In this document: positions 26,982-36,749 of the stretch, piece by piece
Layout of the letters: every line of letters begins with the position of its first letter
Numbering within the stretch: the first letter of the stretch is position 1
Assembly: GCF_017743865.1 (NCBI RefSeq)
Contig: NZ_JAGHRJ010000004.1
Coordinates: forward strand, 558,001-622,000
DNA length: 64,000 nucleotides
Direction of reading: 5' to 3'
From: Labrenzia sp. R4_2
GTDB lineage: Bacteria; Pseudomonadota; Alphaproteobacteria; Rhizobiales; Stappiaceae
Notes under the pieces: generated by a model
Told to the model about the DNA's origin: nothing
The model's database searches: none
What the model saw: the letters and a program-made list of their open reading frames with translations, nothing else
Translations under genes and position numbers: made by a program

Positions 26982-28121
26982 TTAGCTTTCCGCAGGAGCG
27001 AAGGCGGGATGAACCACCTTGCCATCGCGGGTCAATACAGTCGCCTGCAGCAGCTCGTCCTCGAAATCAGGTTTCAAGGCCTTGGCTTCCTTGTCGATCA
27101 TGGTCTCAAGGAATGCGATCAGGTTCTTGGCGTAAAGGGCCGAGGCGGACGCACCGATGCGACCTGCCATGTTCAGGTGACCGACCACCTTGACGCCCGC
27201 GACCGTTGCTACCTTGCCAGGTTTGGCTCCTTCCACGTTACCGCCGCGCTCAACTGCAAGATCGACAACGACAGCGCCTGGACGCATGCTCTCCAGCATC
27301 GCTTTACTAACCAGCTGCGGTGCCGGACGACCGGGGATCAACGCTGTTGTGATCACTATGTCCTGCTTGGCGATATGAGACGCAACGAGTTCAGCCTGCT
27401 TCTTCTGGTACTCTTCGGACATCTGCTTCGCATATCCGCCAGCAGTTTCCGCCTGCTTGAACTCTTCGTCTTCAACGGCAACAAACTTTGCACCGAGAGA
27501 TTCAACCTGCTCCTTGGCAGCTGGCCGAACGTCTGTTGCAGTGACGACAGCACCCAGGCGCCGCGCGGTCGCAATCGCCTGAAGACCGGCAACGCCAGCG
27601 CCCATAACGAAGACACGCGCCGCGGGAACAGTTCCTGCTGCGGTCATCATCATCGGCATGGCGCGATCATACTCGGCCGCTCCTTCAACGACGGCTTGAT
27701 AACCTGCCAGGTTGGCTTGGGAGGAAAGGACGTCCATGACTTGCGCACGGGTGATGCGCGGCATGAACTCCATTGCGAAGGCGGTGATGCCGGCTTTCGC
27801 CATGGCCTCAACGTCCTTCTCGTTGCCATAAGGATCCATGGACGCCAGAACGAGCGCGCCTTTTTTCATGGCTCCGAGCTCATCTGCGGATGGGCGGCGG
27901 ACTTTCAACACCACGTCGGCGTCGCCAACCGTTGATGCATAGTCGGCCGCGATTTCCGCGCCAGCGTCTTTGTAATCCTGGTCGGGAATACGCGAAAGCT
28001 TGCCGGCGTCCTTCTCAACAACCACGGTTGCGCCGAAGCCGATCAGCTTTTTGATCGTGTCAGGCGTGGCGGACACACGTGTTTCAACCGCGTCGGTTTC
28101 GCGCGGTACAGCAATTTTCAT
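26982..28121 (-). CDS. pntA: NAD(P) transhydrogenase subunit alpha, NAD-binding part
   Basis: A 379-residue soluble subunit that binds NAD(H). It starts [20 protein letters not shown], as do other PntA and alanine dehydrogenases. The Rossmann motif is [20 protein letters not shown], and the RQD-loop equivalent is present near [16 protein letters not shown]. With PntAB and PntB it forms the proton-pumping enzyme that supplies NADPH. The gap to pntAB is 11 bases. A short gene for an aa3-type subunit IV protein precedes it. Confidence 0.95.
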   Translation of the reverse strand: MKIAVPRETDAVETRVSATPDTIKKLIGFGATVVVEKDAGKLSRIPDQDYKDAGAEIAADYASTVGDADVVLKVRRPSADELGAMKKGALVLASMDPYGNEKDVEAMAKAGITAFAMEFMPRITRAQVMDVLSSQANLAGYQAVVEGAAEYDRAMPMMMTAAGTVPAARVFVMGAGVAGLQAIATARRLGAVVTATDVRPAAKEQVESLGAKFVAVEDEEFKQAETAGGYAKQMSEEYQKKQAELVASHIAKQDIVITTALIPGRPAPQLVSKAMLESMRPGAVVVDLAVERGGNVEGAKPGKVATVAGVKVVGHLNMAGRIGASASALYAKNLIAFLETMIDKEAKALKPDFEDELLQATVLTRDGKVVHPAFAPAES

Positions 28122-28182
28122 ATACCCCTCCCCAGGATTTGCGGCCCCGGGATCCGGGGCCAGAGCGTATGTCAGGTAAGGC

Positions 28183-28464
28183 TTAGACCAGCAGGATGCA
28201 CAGAACGCCGGTCAGAGCAAATACGACTGTTGGCGGGACCCATCCCTTTTCGCCCAGCGCCATGCCGATGCCAGAGGCCAAAAGCGTCGCGATGAGCATC
28301 AACCAACCGAAGACAACAGCAGAGGTGCCACCGAAGGCAAACAGGATCAGGCAAAGAACAATGTTCAAAACCGCGACGGTGCCGATCTTGGAGAAGTTGA
28401 TGAACCCCTCGTAAGTGCTCTCGTGCGTTTCGTAGTCCATTGCCGGTGCAGTTTCGTCAGACAT
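28183..28464 (-). CDS. aa3-type cytochrome c oxidase subunit IV-like protein
   Basis: A 93-residue protein starting at ATG 28464 after TTTGGGGGACTTT; an in-frame TTG lies 12 bases earlier. The first 30 residues are acidic and polar (DYETHESTYEGFINFSKIG), the known bacterial subunit IV pattern. Three hydrophobic stretches follow, where the original small subunit IV has only one. The NAD(P) transhydrogenase genes follow 61 bases downstream. I know this small gene next to pntA in other alphaproteobacteria, where its role is unclear. It is probably an inner-membrane protein and may help the transhydrogenase rather than an oxidase. Confidence 0.75.
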   Translation of the reverse strand: MSDETAPAMDYETHESTYEGFINFSKIGTVAVLNIVLCLILFAFGGTSAVVFGWLMLIATLLASGIGMALGEKGWVPPTVVFALTGVLCILLV

Positions 28465-28554
28465 AAAGTCCCCCAAATAAATTCCTCATTCAGTGGTCTT
28501 CCTTACAATAAACCCTTGCCGCTCGGCAATCTTTTGCATTGCAAATTCGAAGGA

Positions 28555-28585
28555 AGCATAGCAGCAATTCCGTTTACGTAAACGG
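28555..28585 (-). promoter_or_regulatory. Palindromic operator on the predicted promoter of the pnt operon
   Basis: A perfect 16-bp palindrome CCGTTTACGTAAACGG lies at 28570-28585. On the minus strand TTTACG (28582-28577) and TATGCT (28560-28555), 16 bases apart, make a fair sigma-70 promoter, so the palindrome covers the -35 box. Start of transcription would be near 28548, about 85 bases before the subunit IV start codon. Repression by a dimeric regulator is inferred; its identity is unknown. Confidence 0.55.
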
Positions 28586-28641
28586 GATGCATATCCGACT
28601 TTCGAGTTAAACCTGCAGGCTAAAGGTGATAGGGACCACGC

Positions 28642-30021
28642 CTAAGCAGCCCGTCCAGCCTCAACAAGGCCCGCAGCTTCAAGCGCAGTTTCCTGCCGAT
28701 TGCGAACTGTACTCGCTTCAAATCCGTCAATTTGCTCATTGAACAGTTGAAAGAAATTCAACTTTGCCCGCAGGTGCAAAAAGACACCACCCAGGCCGAT
28801 TGCGGCCCTGTCCATGAAAACGAACTCCTGCGGCACTGTGACAGGGCCGAGTTCTTTCAGCGCAGAGTGCACCCTGAACGCTTCCTTCCGGCCGTATTCA
28901 GCCGCCGAAACGCCATCTGCGATCGATCGGACACGATCCGTGAGAAGCGGACCGTAAATAAAGCGGGCCCAGATGTTCAGGACCTCAATGACTTCCTTCT
29001 TCAGGTTTTGAAATCCCCAGCGTTCGTATGCGGCAACCACACGGTCATTATCCTCTTCCAAAAGCCCTTTGTAGAGTTCAACAACGCCCTCGACAAAAGC
29101 TTCAGGGAAGATTCGGATGCAGCCATAGTCCAGAAGGTTGATCCCGGAGGGCACGCCCTCTTCCTCAAACACCGTGTAATTGCCCAAATGTGGATCACCA
29201 TGGATCACACCGTAATGGCTGAAAGGATGCCACCATGCGTGAAACATGGTCTTTGCCAACCGATTTCGATCCTCTTGATCATGCTCTTTGAAATCAAGTA
29301 ATGGCCGCCCGCGCAGCCAGTTCATCGTCAAGAGCCGCTTAGTCGACAGATCCGGCACAACGTCGGGAACACGGATATGCGGCGTATCCTCGAGGATCTG
29401 CTTGTAGAGCCCGATGTGCCCGGCCTCGCGGCCATAGTCGAGCTCCTCGCGAACGCGGGCACTGATTTCTTTCGCAATCTCGCTGGTATCAATTGCCGGC
29501 TTCATACGCCGGTGTAGTGAAAACAGCATTTGCAGTTGCTTGAGATCAGCCTCTACTGCGGATGCCATATCCGGATACTGAAGTTTACAGGCCAGAACAC
29601 GGCCGTCGTGTCCAGCGGCGCGATGCACTTGGCCAAGCGATGCGGCAGCAGCCGGTTCGCGCTCAAAACTTTCAAAACGTTTTTCCCATCCAGCACCAAG
29701 CTCAGCCCGCATGCGCCGTTTGACAAACGCCCATCCCATAGGGGGCGCACTGGCCTGGAGCTTGGCAAGTTCGGTGGTGTATTCCGGCGGCAATGCATCG
29801 GGGATCGTGGATAGAAGTTGCGCCACCTTCATCAGCGGACCTTTGAGCCCTCCCAAGGCAGCAGCCAGTTCGGAAGCATTCTTGCCATTGTCGAGATCCA
29901 TGCCCAGCAGTTTCGCGCCGGCAACCTTGGCAGCAATGCCACCAACGTTGGTGCCGACCCGCGCATATCGGCCCATACGTGCGCTGAAGCGGTTGCTTTC
30001 CCGATCCTTGTCCTGAGGCAT
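28642..30021 (-). CDS. ABC1/AarF/UbiB-type atypical kinase family protein
   Basis: A 459-residue protein of the ABC1 (ADCK/UbiB) kinase-like family. The hallmark KxGQ segment is here LKGPLMKVAQLLS. The Ala-rich nucleotide loop is AAAASLGQVHRA, the catalytic loop is VIHGDPHLGNYTV, and the metal-binding LLDYGCIRIF replaces the usual DFG. Family members support ubiquinone synthesis or lipid handling. It lacks the C-terminal membrane helices of true UbiB. It ends about 165 bases before the pnt promoter region and is probably transcribed alone. Confidence 0.82.
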   Translation of the reverse strand: MPQDKDRESNRFSARMGRYARVGTNVGGIAAKVAGAKLLGMDLDNGKNASELAAALGGLKGPLMKVAQLLSTIPDALPPEYTTELAKLQASAPPMGWAFVKRRMRAELGAGWEKRFESFEREPAAAASLGQVHRAAGHDGRVLACKLQYPDMASAVEADLKQLQMLFSLHRRMKPAIDTSEIAKEISARVREELDYGREAGHIGLYKQILEDTPHIRVPDVVPDLSTKRLLTMNWLRGRPLLDFKEHDQEDRNRLAKTMFHAWWHPFSHYGVIHGDPHLGNYTVFEEEGVPSGINLLDYGCIRIFPEAFVEGVVELYKGLLEEDNDRVVAAYERWGFQNLKKEVIEVLNIWARFIYGPLLTDRVRSIADGVSAAEYGRKEAFRVHSALKELGPVTVPQEFVFMDRAAIGLGGVFLHLRAKLNFFQLFNEQIDGFEASTVRNRQETALEAAGLVEAGRAA

Positions 30022-30120
30022 GTGCCCAGATGCTCCTTACCGAACGAAACGTTTCTATTGACCGGTACATATAAAATTGCCCGCCAACTTCCAGTCCAGA
30101 GGCTCAGAAACGACGATCTG

Positions 30121-31035
30121 TCACATCACTCCAGCTTCAGAAGTGGAGAGTTCGGTGAGCGTGCGTGCCAGTTCATCCCGCGCATTGGCCAAACCTTTGT
30201 ATTGCAGCTGGTCCGGATCCAGCGCCATCAACTGCGTTCTGAGTTGCCCGGCCAACTGCCCCCGCTCTGGATGTCCCTCCAATGCGCGCAATGGATCATG
30301 ATGGATTTTGATCGTGAAGATAATGTCCCCACTTCCCGGCAAACGGCGCAGAGTTTGCCGTTCAACTCTAAGGAAGAGGCGCGACAGGGCCGGCTCGCCA
30401 TCCCGCATATCGATGCGATGGGGCTTTGGATTGTAGAGCTCATCATCCGGGTAAATCGACCAGTTGAAGCGGCACACAAATTGGCCCACCTTCAGGTTCT
30501 CGAAGAGGCGAGCGACCATTAGGCCCATGCGCGCGCCGTTAAAACCCGGGACCGTCTCGTGAATTGCACTCATGGATTTCGAGAACTTCTCGGCCAATGA
30601 CCAGGAAGACGGAAAACTCAGGCTGGCCGCCGCCAACCTGTAGCCGTCCGGTCCCGGACGCATCAGAACCAAATCTTCTTGGACAAGGCGCGCGGCTGTC
30701 AGAAGGGCTGGCTCGTTGGAAAGGTCGACGACCGGCCCTCGATCCGCAATCACCACACGACCAGCCTGAAACTTGTGGGTCTTGCCGTGATACTGCTTCA
30801 GGTTTTCAACGATAAGCGCAAGCACTTCCCGCTGCGCCTCTTCCGTGCCGTCCTCAGCGCGGAAAACAGCATCACGGCGTTCGGATACCAAGCGGTCCTT
30901 TTCAGCGAGATGCGGGACAAGGAAAGCATCCGGCTCGAGCCATTCCCCTTCGTCGATCGGCTTTAGACCGACGGTGAATGGATGGCTGGAGCCGTCATAC
31001 GGGGTATGCTGAAACCGGAAAACTTCCTTGGACAT
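30121..31035 (-). CDS. Heme-dependent oxidative N-demethylase family protein (DUF3445)
   Basis: A 304-residue protein starting at ATG 31035; starting further up would overlap pepF. It matches DUF3445 in length and in motifs such as FRFQHTPYDGSSHPFTVGLKPI, LSFPSSWSLAEKFSKSMSAIHETVPGF and LFLRVERQTLRRLP. The studied alpha subunit of the dimethylamine N-demethylase (HODM) of Pseudomonas mendocina is in this family. It is a heme enzyme that works with a ferredoxin reductase subunit. No such partner is next to it here. It follows pepF with a 16-base gap, so the two are probably co-transcribed. Confidence 0.75.
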   Translation of the reverse strand: MSKEVFRFQHTPYDGSSHPFTVGLKPIDEGEWLEPDAFLVPHLAEKDRLVSERRDAVFRAEDGTEEAQREVLALIVENLKQYHGKTHKFQAGRVVIADRGPVVDLSNEPALLTAARLVQEDLVLMRPGPDGYRLAAASLSFPSSWSLAEKFSKSMSAIHETVPGFNGARMGLMVARLFENLKVGQFVCRFNWSIYPDDELYNPKPHRIDMRDGEPALSRLFLRVERQTLRRLPGSGDIIFTIKIHHDPLRALEGHPERGQLAGQLRTQLMALDPDQLQYKGLANARDELARTLTELSTSEAGVM

Positions 31036-31051
31036 CAAAGCAGACCGTTGC

Positions 31052-32878
31052 TTAGGCCTGATCCAGAGTTTCCAGCTCATCGATCAAACGTTCGATGACG
31101 GACAGACCTTTCTTCCAGAAATCAGGATCGGTTGCATCGAGACCAAATGGCTTCAACAGTTCGGAATGATGCTTGGTGCCTCCAGCTTTCAGGAGATCGA
31201 AATACTTTTCCTGAAACCCAGTCTCAGCTTCCTCGTAAACCGCATAAAGCGAGTTCACGAGGCAATCCCCGAAGGCGTAGGCATAGACATAAAACGGTGA
31301 GTGAATGAAATGCGGGATATAAGTCCAGAAAGTCTCATAACCTTCATTGAGCTTGATGGCCGGGCCAAGGCTCTCACCCTGCACTGACAGCCAGAGTTCT
31401 CCGATCTTGTCCGCGGTCAGCTCACCATTACGCCGCTCCGTGTGAACCTTTCGCTCAAAAGTGTAAAATGCGATTTGCCGGACGACCGTGTTGATCATGT
31501 CCTCTGCCTTGGAGGCGAGCATGACTTTCTTGGTTTTTGGGTTTTCCGCTTTCGCAAGGAGAGATTTGAAAGTCAGCATCTCTCCAAACACACTCGCGGT
31601 TTCAGCAAGTGTCAGAGGGGTTGGCGCCATGAGCGGACCATTCGGACCGGCGAGCACCTGGTGAACGCCATGGCCGAGTTCATGAGCAAGGGTCATGACA
31701 TCCCGAACTTTGCCCTGGTAATTGACCAGAACGTACGGATGCGCGCTTGGCACTGTTGGATGGGCAAAGGCGCCTGGCGCCTTGCCGGACCGCGCCGGGG
31801 CATCAATCCACCCCTTGTCGAAGAACCAGCTCGCGATCTCCGCCATATCTGGTGAGAACTTGTTGTAGGCAGAAAGCACGGTGTCCTTGGCTTCAACCCA
31901 AGGAATGATCCGCGTATCGGCATCGGGAAGCGGAGCGTTTCGGTCCCAGGTGTTGAGTTGATCAACACCAAGCCACTTTGCCTTGAGTTTGTAGTACCGG
32001 TGCGAAAGCCGCGGATAGGCCTCCCGGACTGCGGATACCATTGCGTCAACGACTTCACGCTCGACACGATTGGCCAGGTGCCGGCTATCGGCAATATCGG
32101 AGAAATTCCGCCATCGGTCGGAAATCTCCTTATCCTTGGCCAAGGTGTTTGTGATCAGTGCAAAGGTGCTGAGATTCTTGGAAAACGTCTCGGTGAGCGC
32201 CTTTGAGGCTTCTTCCCGCCTTTCAGGTGAAGGGTCGGTCAACAAATTCAGGGTCTGCTCGACCGGCAGCTCTTCGCCTGCAACATTGAAGGTCAACCGC
32301 GCCATCGTCTCATCGAAAAGGCGGTTCCAGGCACTGCTGCCAGTGACCGACTTTTCATGAAAAAGCTGCTCGACCCGGTCTTCCAGCTGGTACGGCTTGT
32401 CCTTGCGAAGATCCTCGATCCAGGGCCGGTAGTGGGAGAGATGTGCATCCTCCAACGCGGCATCGACCACAGCATCCTCGATCCGGTTCAGTTCCAGGCT
32501 GAAAAACAGCAAATGCGAGCTTGCCGTCGTGATTTGCTCTTGAACATCGCCATAGAACTTTTGCGCAGCCGCGTCTGTTGTGTTGCCTGCATATACCAAT
32601 CCGGCAAAAGAGATCAGGCGGCCCATGAGGTCTTCCAGATCTTCATATGCGCGAACGGCTGTCACCAAAGCCGCAACATTATTTGCCGCCAAATCAGCGA
32701 GCCGTCCCTTGTAGGACGCCTCGAATGTTTTTGCGCGATCGAGCGCTTCTTTTAGATCAGAGGTGACTTTGGGTGCGTCGACGGACGGATAGAGGTCCGT
32801 CAGATCCCAGACGGGGAGTTCGCCAAGCTCTGCTGTCCCTGAGGCGGCAGGCGCAAAATTTGGGCTCAAAAAGGGCAT
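31052..32878 (-). CDS. pepF: Oligoendopeptidase F (M3 family)
   Basis: A 608-residue zinc metallopeptidase. The active-site HExxH is HELGH at residues 399-403, in the longer motif MTLAHELGHGVHQVLAG. The N-terminal half carries the typical helix-rich M3B region with DRAKTFEASYKG and GLVYAGNTTDAAAQ. It cleaves short peptides (roughly 7-17 residues) in the cytosol. No signal peptide is seen. It diverges from the sigma-54 activator at 33068 and probably shares its transcript with the DUF3445 gene downstream. Confidence 0.92.
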   Translation of the reverse strand: MPFLSPNFAPAASGTAELGELPVWDLTDLYPSVDAPKVTSDLKEALDRAKTFEASYKGRLADLAANNVAALVTAVRAYEDLEDLMGRLISFAGLVYAGNTTDAAAQKFYGDVQEQITTASSHLLFFSLELNRIEDAVVDAALEDAHLSHYRPWIEDLRKDKPYQLEDRVEQLFHEKSVTGSSAWNRLFDETMARLTFNVAGEELPVEQTLNLLTDPSPERREEASKALTETFSKNLSTFALITNTLAKDKEISDRWRNFSDIADSRHLANRVEREVVDAMVSAVREAYPRLSHRYYKLKAKWLGVDQLNTWDRNAPLPDADTRIIPWVEAKDTVLSAYNKFSPDMAEIASWFFDKGWIDAPARSGKAPGAFAHPTVPSAHPYVLVNYQGKVRDVMTLAHELGHGVHQVLAGPNGPLMAPTPLTLAETASVFGEMLTFKSLLAKAENPKTKKVMLASKAEDMINTVVRQIAFYTFERKVHTERRNGELTADKIGELWLSVQGESLGPAIKLNEGYETFWTYIPHFIHSPFYVYAYAFGDCLVNSLYAVYEEAETGFQEKYFDLLKAGGTKHHSELLKPFGLDATDPDFWKKGLSVIERLIDELETLDQA

Positions 32879-33067
32879 TTCATACTCCGGAAAACGGCGG
32901 AACGATTGGTTGCTCCGGTGGGATATTTAGAGAATTTGTAGGCCGTAGCCACCTGTAGCTGCAATCGAAAAACAGCATCTTTTTTCAATTGGACTGGAGA
33001 ATTTGTTTACCGCTTTACGACCAGAATGGCCCGAAACGAGACACCTTGACGAGTTCGAAGGCACCTG

Positions 33068-34630
33068 ATGCAAGCACTCAGCGGCAAAATTCTCATTGTT
33101 GACGACGATCCAATTCAGCGCCGGCTCCTGCAGGAAGCCGTGCACAAATTTGGTTACAGATCCAAAACTGCCGAAAACGGCGCGGAAGCTGTGCGGATCA
33201 TGACCGGCCCAGAAGCCAGCGAAATCGATCTGATCATCCTCGATATGGTGATGCCGGAACTTGACGGTCTCGGCGTGCTGGAGCGCCTGCGCTCAGACAA
33301 GATTTCCACTCCCGTGATCGTTCAAACAGCTCATGGCGGCATCGACACGGTTGTTTCGGTGATGAATGCCGGTGCACAGGATTTTGCAGTAAAGCCGGTC
33401 GCGCCTGAGCGGTTGAATGTCTCGATCCGAAACCTTCTGAAAACGTCCGCCCTGGAAGGTGAAATCACCCGGATCCAGAAGAAGGCTTCCGGGACCCTGA
33501 CCTTTGCCGACATCATCACCCATTCACCGGCAATGGAGAGGGTGATTAATCTGGGCAAGCGGGCTGCTGCCTCCAACATTCCCATCCTAATCGAAGGGGA
33601 GAGCGGTGTTGGTAAGGAAATGATCGCAAGCGCGATCCAAGGATCCAGTGACCGCAAGTCAAAGCCGTTGATCACGGTCAACTGCGGTGCCATCCCCGAC
33701 AATTTGGTGGAATCAATCCTTTTCGGCCACGAGAAAGGCGCTTTCACTGGAGCAGTCGACAAGCATGTCGGCAAATTTCAGGAAGCACATGGCGGCACCC
33801 TTTTTCTAGATGAAGTGGGTGAATTGCCACAAGATGTGCAGGTCAAGCTGCTCCGCGCCATACAGGAAAACGAGATTGATCCGATCGGGTCTCGCCGGCC
33901 GGTCAAAGTGGATTTCAGACTCATCTCTGCAACGAATCGCAGACTCATTGATCAAGTCAAAGACGGCGCGTTCCGTGAAGACCTTTACTACCGCCTGAAT
34001 GTTTTCCCCATTTGGATCCCGCCATTGCGAGACCGCCGGGAAGACATCCCAGCGCTCGTGCGGCATTTCCTGGCACGCTTTGCGGCTGAAGAAGGTAAGC
34101 CCCAAGTGTCCGGTGTTGCCCAAGACGCATTGGCCATGCTGCAGGAGTACGCTTGGCCCGGCAACATTCGGCAATTGCAGAACACCGTCTTCCGGGCCGT
34201 TGTCTTGTGTGATGGAGCTCAACTGACCATCGACGATTTTCCGCAAGTTGCAGCCGCAATCGAGTACCCTGGCAGCCAGTCCGGCGTTGTCCACCCAAGC
34301 GCTTCAGCTCCATTTGCCGCAGGTCCGCAAGACCCGGCTGCTAGTGCACCGCCGCCACCTGCCCAACAAGGTGCGCCGACAGCAACGACCACCTCAACAC
34401 CCGCCGGATTTGAAGGCTCAGCACCCTTTGGCTTCATGCGGAACCTCGACCCAGAAGGACATGTCAGAAAACTGACTGATATTGAAGAAGAGCTGATCAG
34501 GGCCGCCATCAAACACTATTCTGGGCGTATGACAGAAGTTGCCAAGCGGCTGGGCATTGGCCGCTCCACCCTCTATCGCAAGCTCAAAGAATACGGTTTG
34601 GACGATGGTGGCACGGATGCAGCTGCCTAA
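33068..34630 (+). CDS. Sigma-54-dependent response regulator (NtrC family, orphan)
   Basis: A 520-residue protein with three domains. The receiver (5-125) has the phospho-acceptor Asp59 in LIILDMVMPELDG and Lys109 in AVKP. The AAA+ domain (about 145-385) has Walker A GESGVGKE at 177-184, GAFTGA at 224-229 for contact with sigma-54, and GGTLFLDEVGELP as Walker B. A Pro/Ala-rich linker of about 70 residues leads to a Fis-type helix-turn-helix ending in MTEVAKRLGIGRSTLYRKLKEYGL. No histidine kinase lies beside it. Its targets are unknown; DUF882 follows 247 bases later. Confidence 0.9.
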   Translation: MQALSGKILIVDDDPIQRRLLQEAVHKFGYRSKTAENGAEAVRIMTGPEASEIDLIILDMVMPELDGLGVLERLRSDKISTPVIVQTAHGGIDTVVSVMNAGAQDFAVKPVAPERLNVSIRNLLKTSALEGEITRIQKKASGTLTFADIITHSPAMERVINLGKRAAASNIPILIEGESGVGKEMIASAIQGSSDRKSKPLITVNCGAIPDNLVESILFGHEKGAFTGAVDKHVGKFQEAHGGTLFLDEVGELPQDVQVKLLRAIQENEIDPIGSRRPVKVDFRLISATNRRLIDQVKDGAFREDLYYRLNVFPIWIPPLRDRREDIPALVRHFLARFAAEEGKPQVSGVAQDALAMLQEYAWPGNIRQLQNTVFRAVVLCDGAQLTIDDFPQVAAAIEYPGSQSGVVHPSASAPFAAGPQDPAASAPPPPAQQGAPTATTTSTPAGFEGSAPFGFMRNLDPEGHVRKLTDIEEELIRAAIKHYSGRMTEVAKRLGIGRSTLYRKLKEYGLDDGGTDAAA

Positions 34631-34653
34631 TTTCCGGACACTTTAAGACGCCT

Positions 34654-34674
34654 ACTCGGCTTTGGCCGATTTTT
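34654..34674 (+). terminator. Weak terminator after the sigma-54 activator
   Basis: A 5-bp stem TCGGC/GCCGA (34656-34660 with 34665-34669) is followed by TTTTT. Confidence 0.4.
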
Positions 34675-34877
34675 GGACACATTCGGGCGGTACGGGATGC
34701 CCTTGGGTTATTGCGCGCAATCCGTTGCGGATAACCGCCCAACAAGTTGCAATATTACCACGATTTCTGCAGAACTGAGATTAGGGTAAAAACTTCTTAA
34801 CCTGCGGCATGTAAAACTCGGGTTCTGCTGGGGAGCACGGGATGGGTGCAAGCCACCACAAAACGGCGGGATAGAAA

Positions 34878-36674
34878 TTGCGTAAACGGTCTGTTGGTTT
34901 CGACGCCGTCGCCTGGATGATACGCGCCGCGATTTCAGCGGCAGCGATCGTGGCGTTTGCCATGACATTTGCAGGCACGGTTCAAGCAGAAACCAGAACC
35001 TTGAAACTATATAACACGCATACCAAAGAGCGTGTTTCGATCACTTTCAAGAAGAACGGCCGGTATATTCCGTCCGGTCTGCGGGAAGCCAATCGGTTTC
35101 TGCGCGACTGGCGGCGCAACGAAATCACAAAAATTGATCCAGAACTGCTCGACCTTGTTTGGGAAGTCTACCAAAAGGTACGAGCCAGAGATTACATTCA
35201 CGTTGTATCCAGCTACCGGTCGCCTGCAACGAACAACATGTTGCGCAAGCGCTCCAAGGGCGTTGCCAGAAACAGCCAGCACACGCTCGGCAAAGCCATG
35301 GATTTCTATATTCCTGGCGTGAACATCAGAAAGCTGCGTGAAACCGGCTTGCGTAAGCAAGTTGGCGGTGTCGGATATTATCCGCGCTCGGGATCACCAT
35401 TTGTCCATCTGGATACAGGCAGCGTTCGCCATTGGCCGAAGATGAGCCGGTCGCAGCTTGCTCGGGTATTCCCGAACGGCAAGACTTTACATATCCCCTC
35501 CGACGGCAAGCCGATGAAGGGCTACAAAATCGCCCTTGCAGAATCTAAATCAGGCCGGCGGAGTTCAACACGGCCGACCATTGTCGCATCAAACGACACA
35601 TCTGCTGCTCGGAACATCAATGATCGGGATCAAGGCGCACGGACGCTTACGACCCGGAACCAGAGTGTCCGCAGTACACCAGCACCAACGCCTCCGGCAA
35701 ATGTTACGCGTGAAGCGCCTGAGGGCGGTGGTAATTTGTTTGCGAGCCTGTTTGGTGGCGGCGAGCGCACTGGAAACTCCGATGCAACCCGGCCCGGCGC
35801 GGTTGGCGGTCGCCAGACGGCATCACAGGCTGAGACAGTCTCTCCGGTCATAGCCAATCCTCCTGTGCCTACTCGCAAGATCGTAGACACGCCTGAGGAG
35901 GCTCCCGTCATTGCAGTGGCAAGTTCAGCTCCAGAGTTGAAGCCAATCGACGAGCAGCCGGTCCAAATTGCAAGCGCGGCATCTGTTCCAACACCCGCGC
36001 CCAACACGCTCGATGGTCAACGGGCAGCTTTGGATGCCGGCCAGCCTGCGGCTGCAAGCGAACCGCTCGACGCACGGTTCCAGATTGCAAGGGCTCCGGC
36101 ACAAAAGCCAGCAGCGAGCCTCCAAGCAGCTGCGCAAGCCGCAGCAGAGAAAATCAGTGGCTCTGAGGGAACAACGGTTGACGATCCGGTGGCGGCAATT
36201 GCTGCTGCAACGGGAACTGCAATCCCGTCACCAGCCCCTGCCCCGCGCTCAGATACCACACTTGCCTATGCATCGGCGGCACCGACACCGCCCGAGTTGA
36301 CACGGTCACTACGGCCTGGAACCGCCACGAACCAACAAGCTGCAGCGCCACGTCCAACGGCTGCACCAGCAGCGGCCGCAACGCGGCCATCGGTATCCGG
36401 GCGCATTCCGAAAGACCAGATTGTTGATCCACTTGCTGGATTCGCGAGCCTGCCGGATCGGTCCGAACCGCTTCTGCTGACTGGCGCAGGCACTGCCCGC
36501 CACCAGACTTTTGCGTGGCTGAGCCATCCCAATCAACGGCAACTGAACAATGTGATGAAGCCGGGTAACAGGTTCGTAGCTGCAAGCTTTCAGCAAGATC
36601 CTTACGGCAATCTGCGCACCGACCGATTTGACGGACCTGCGATCGTGGTGCTGCCTGTCCGGTTTGCCAGATAG
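34878..36674 (+). CDS. Exported DUF882 / M15-type peptidase with long disordered tail
   Basis: A 598-residue protein. The first 37 residues are a signal peptide (ending GTVQAETR). The catalytic domain (40-220) matches DUF882/YcbK, with zinc ligands His135 and Asp142 in SQHTLGKAMDFYIP and His177 in PFVHLDTG; VSSYRSPATN precedes. Such enzymes cut peptidoglycan peptide cross-links (MepK type in E. coli). The remaining 380 residues are rich in Ala, Pro and Thr and seem disordered. TTG 34878 fits the GGCGGGA ribosome site; ATG 34917 is an alternative. It has no clear operon partner. Confidence 0.82.
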   Translation: MRKRSVGFDAVAWMIRAAISAAAIVAFAMTFAGTVQAETRTLKLYNTHTKERVSITFKKNGRYIPSGLREANRFLRDWRRNEITKIDPELLDLVWEVYQKVRARDYIHVVSSYRSPATNNMLRKRSKGVARNSQHTLGKAMDFYIPGVNIRKLRETGLRKQVGGVGYYPRSGSPFVHLDTGSVRHWPKMSRSQLARVFPNGKTLHIPSDGKPMKGYKIALAESKSGRRSSTRPTIVASNDTSAARNINDRDQGARTLTTRNQSVRSTPAPTPPANVTREAPEGGGNLFASLFGGGERTGNSDATRPGAVGGRQTASQAETVSPVIANPPVPTRKIVDTPEEAPVIAVASSAPELKPIDEQPVQIASAASVPTPAPNTLDGQRAALDAGQPAAASEPLDARFQIARAPAQKPAASLQAAAQAAAEKISGSEGTTVDDPVAAIAAATGTAIPSPAPAPRSDTTLAYASAAPTPPELTRSLRPGTATNQQAAAPRPTAAPAAAATRPSVSGRIPKDQIVDPLAGFASLPDRSEPLLLTGAGTARHQTFAWLSHPNQRQLNNVMKPGNRFVAASFQQDPYGNLRTDRFDGPAIVVLPVRFAR

Positions 36675-36699
36675 CGACATTTCAGAACGCAGTGATATC

Positions 36700-36732
36700 A
36701 AAAAAAACGCCGGGCCAACTGCCCGGCGTTTT
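36700..36732. terminator. Bidirectional terminator between DUF882 and gapR
   Basis: A 10-bp stem AACGCCGGGC (36706-36715) / GCCCGGCGTT (36721-36730) is flanked by A-rich sequence on the left and T-rich on the right. It can end both converging transcripts. Confidence 0.88.
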
Positions 36733-36749
36733 CAGTTTCGGTAATCAGC

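Noticed and set aside
25273-27935. Two open frames of about 400 codons on the plus strand across the pnt genes
   Set aside because: Both are rich in Arg, His and Gly as expected for antisense of GC-rich coding DNA. They have no recognisable domain.
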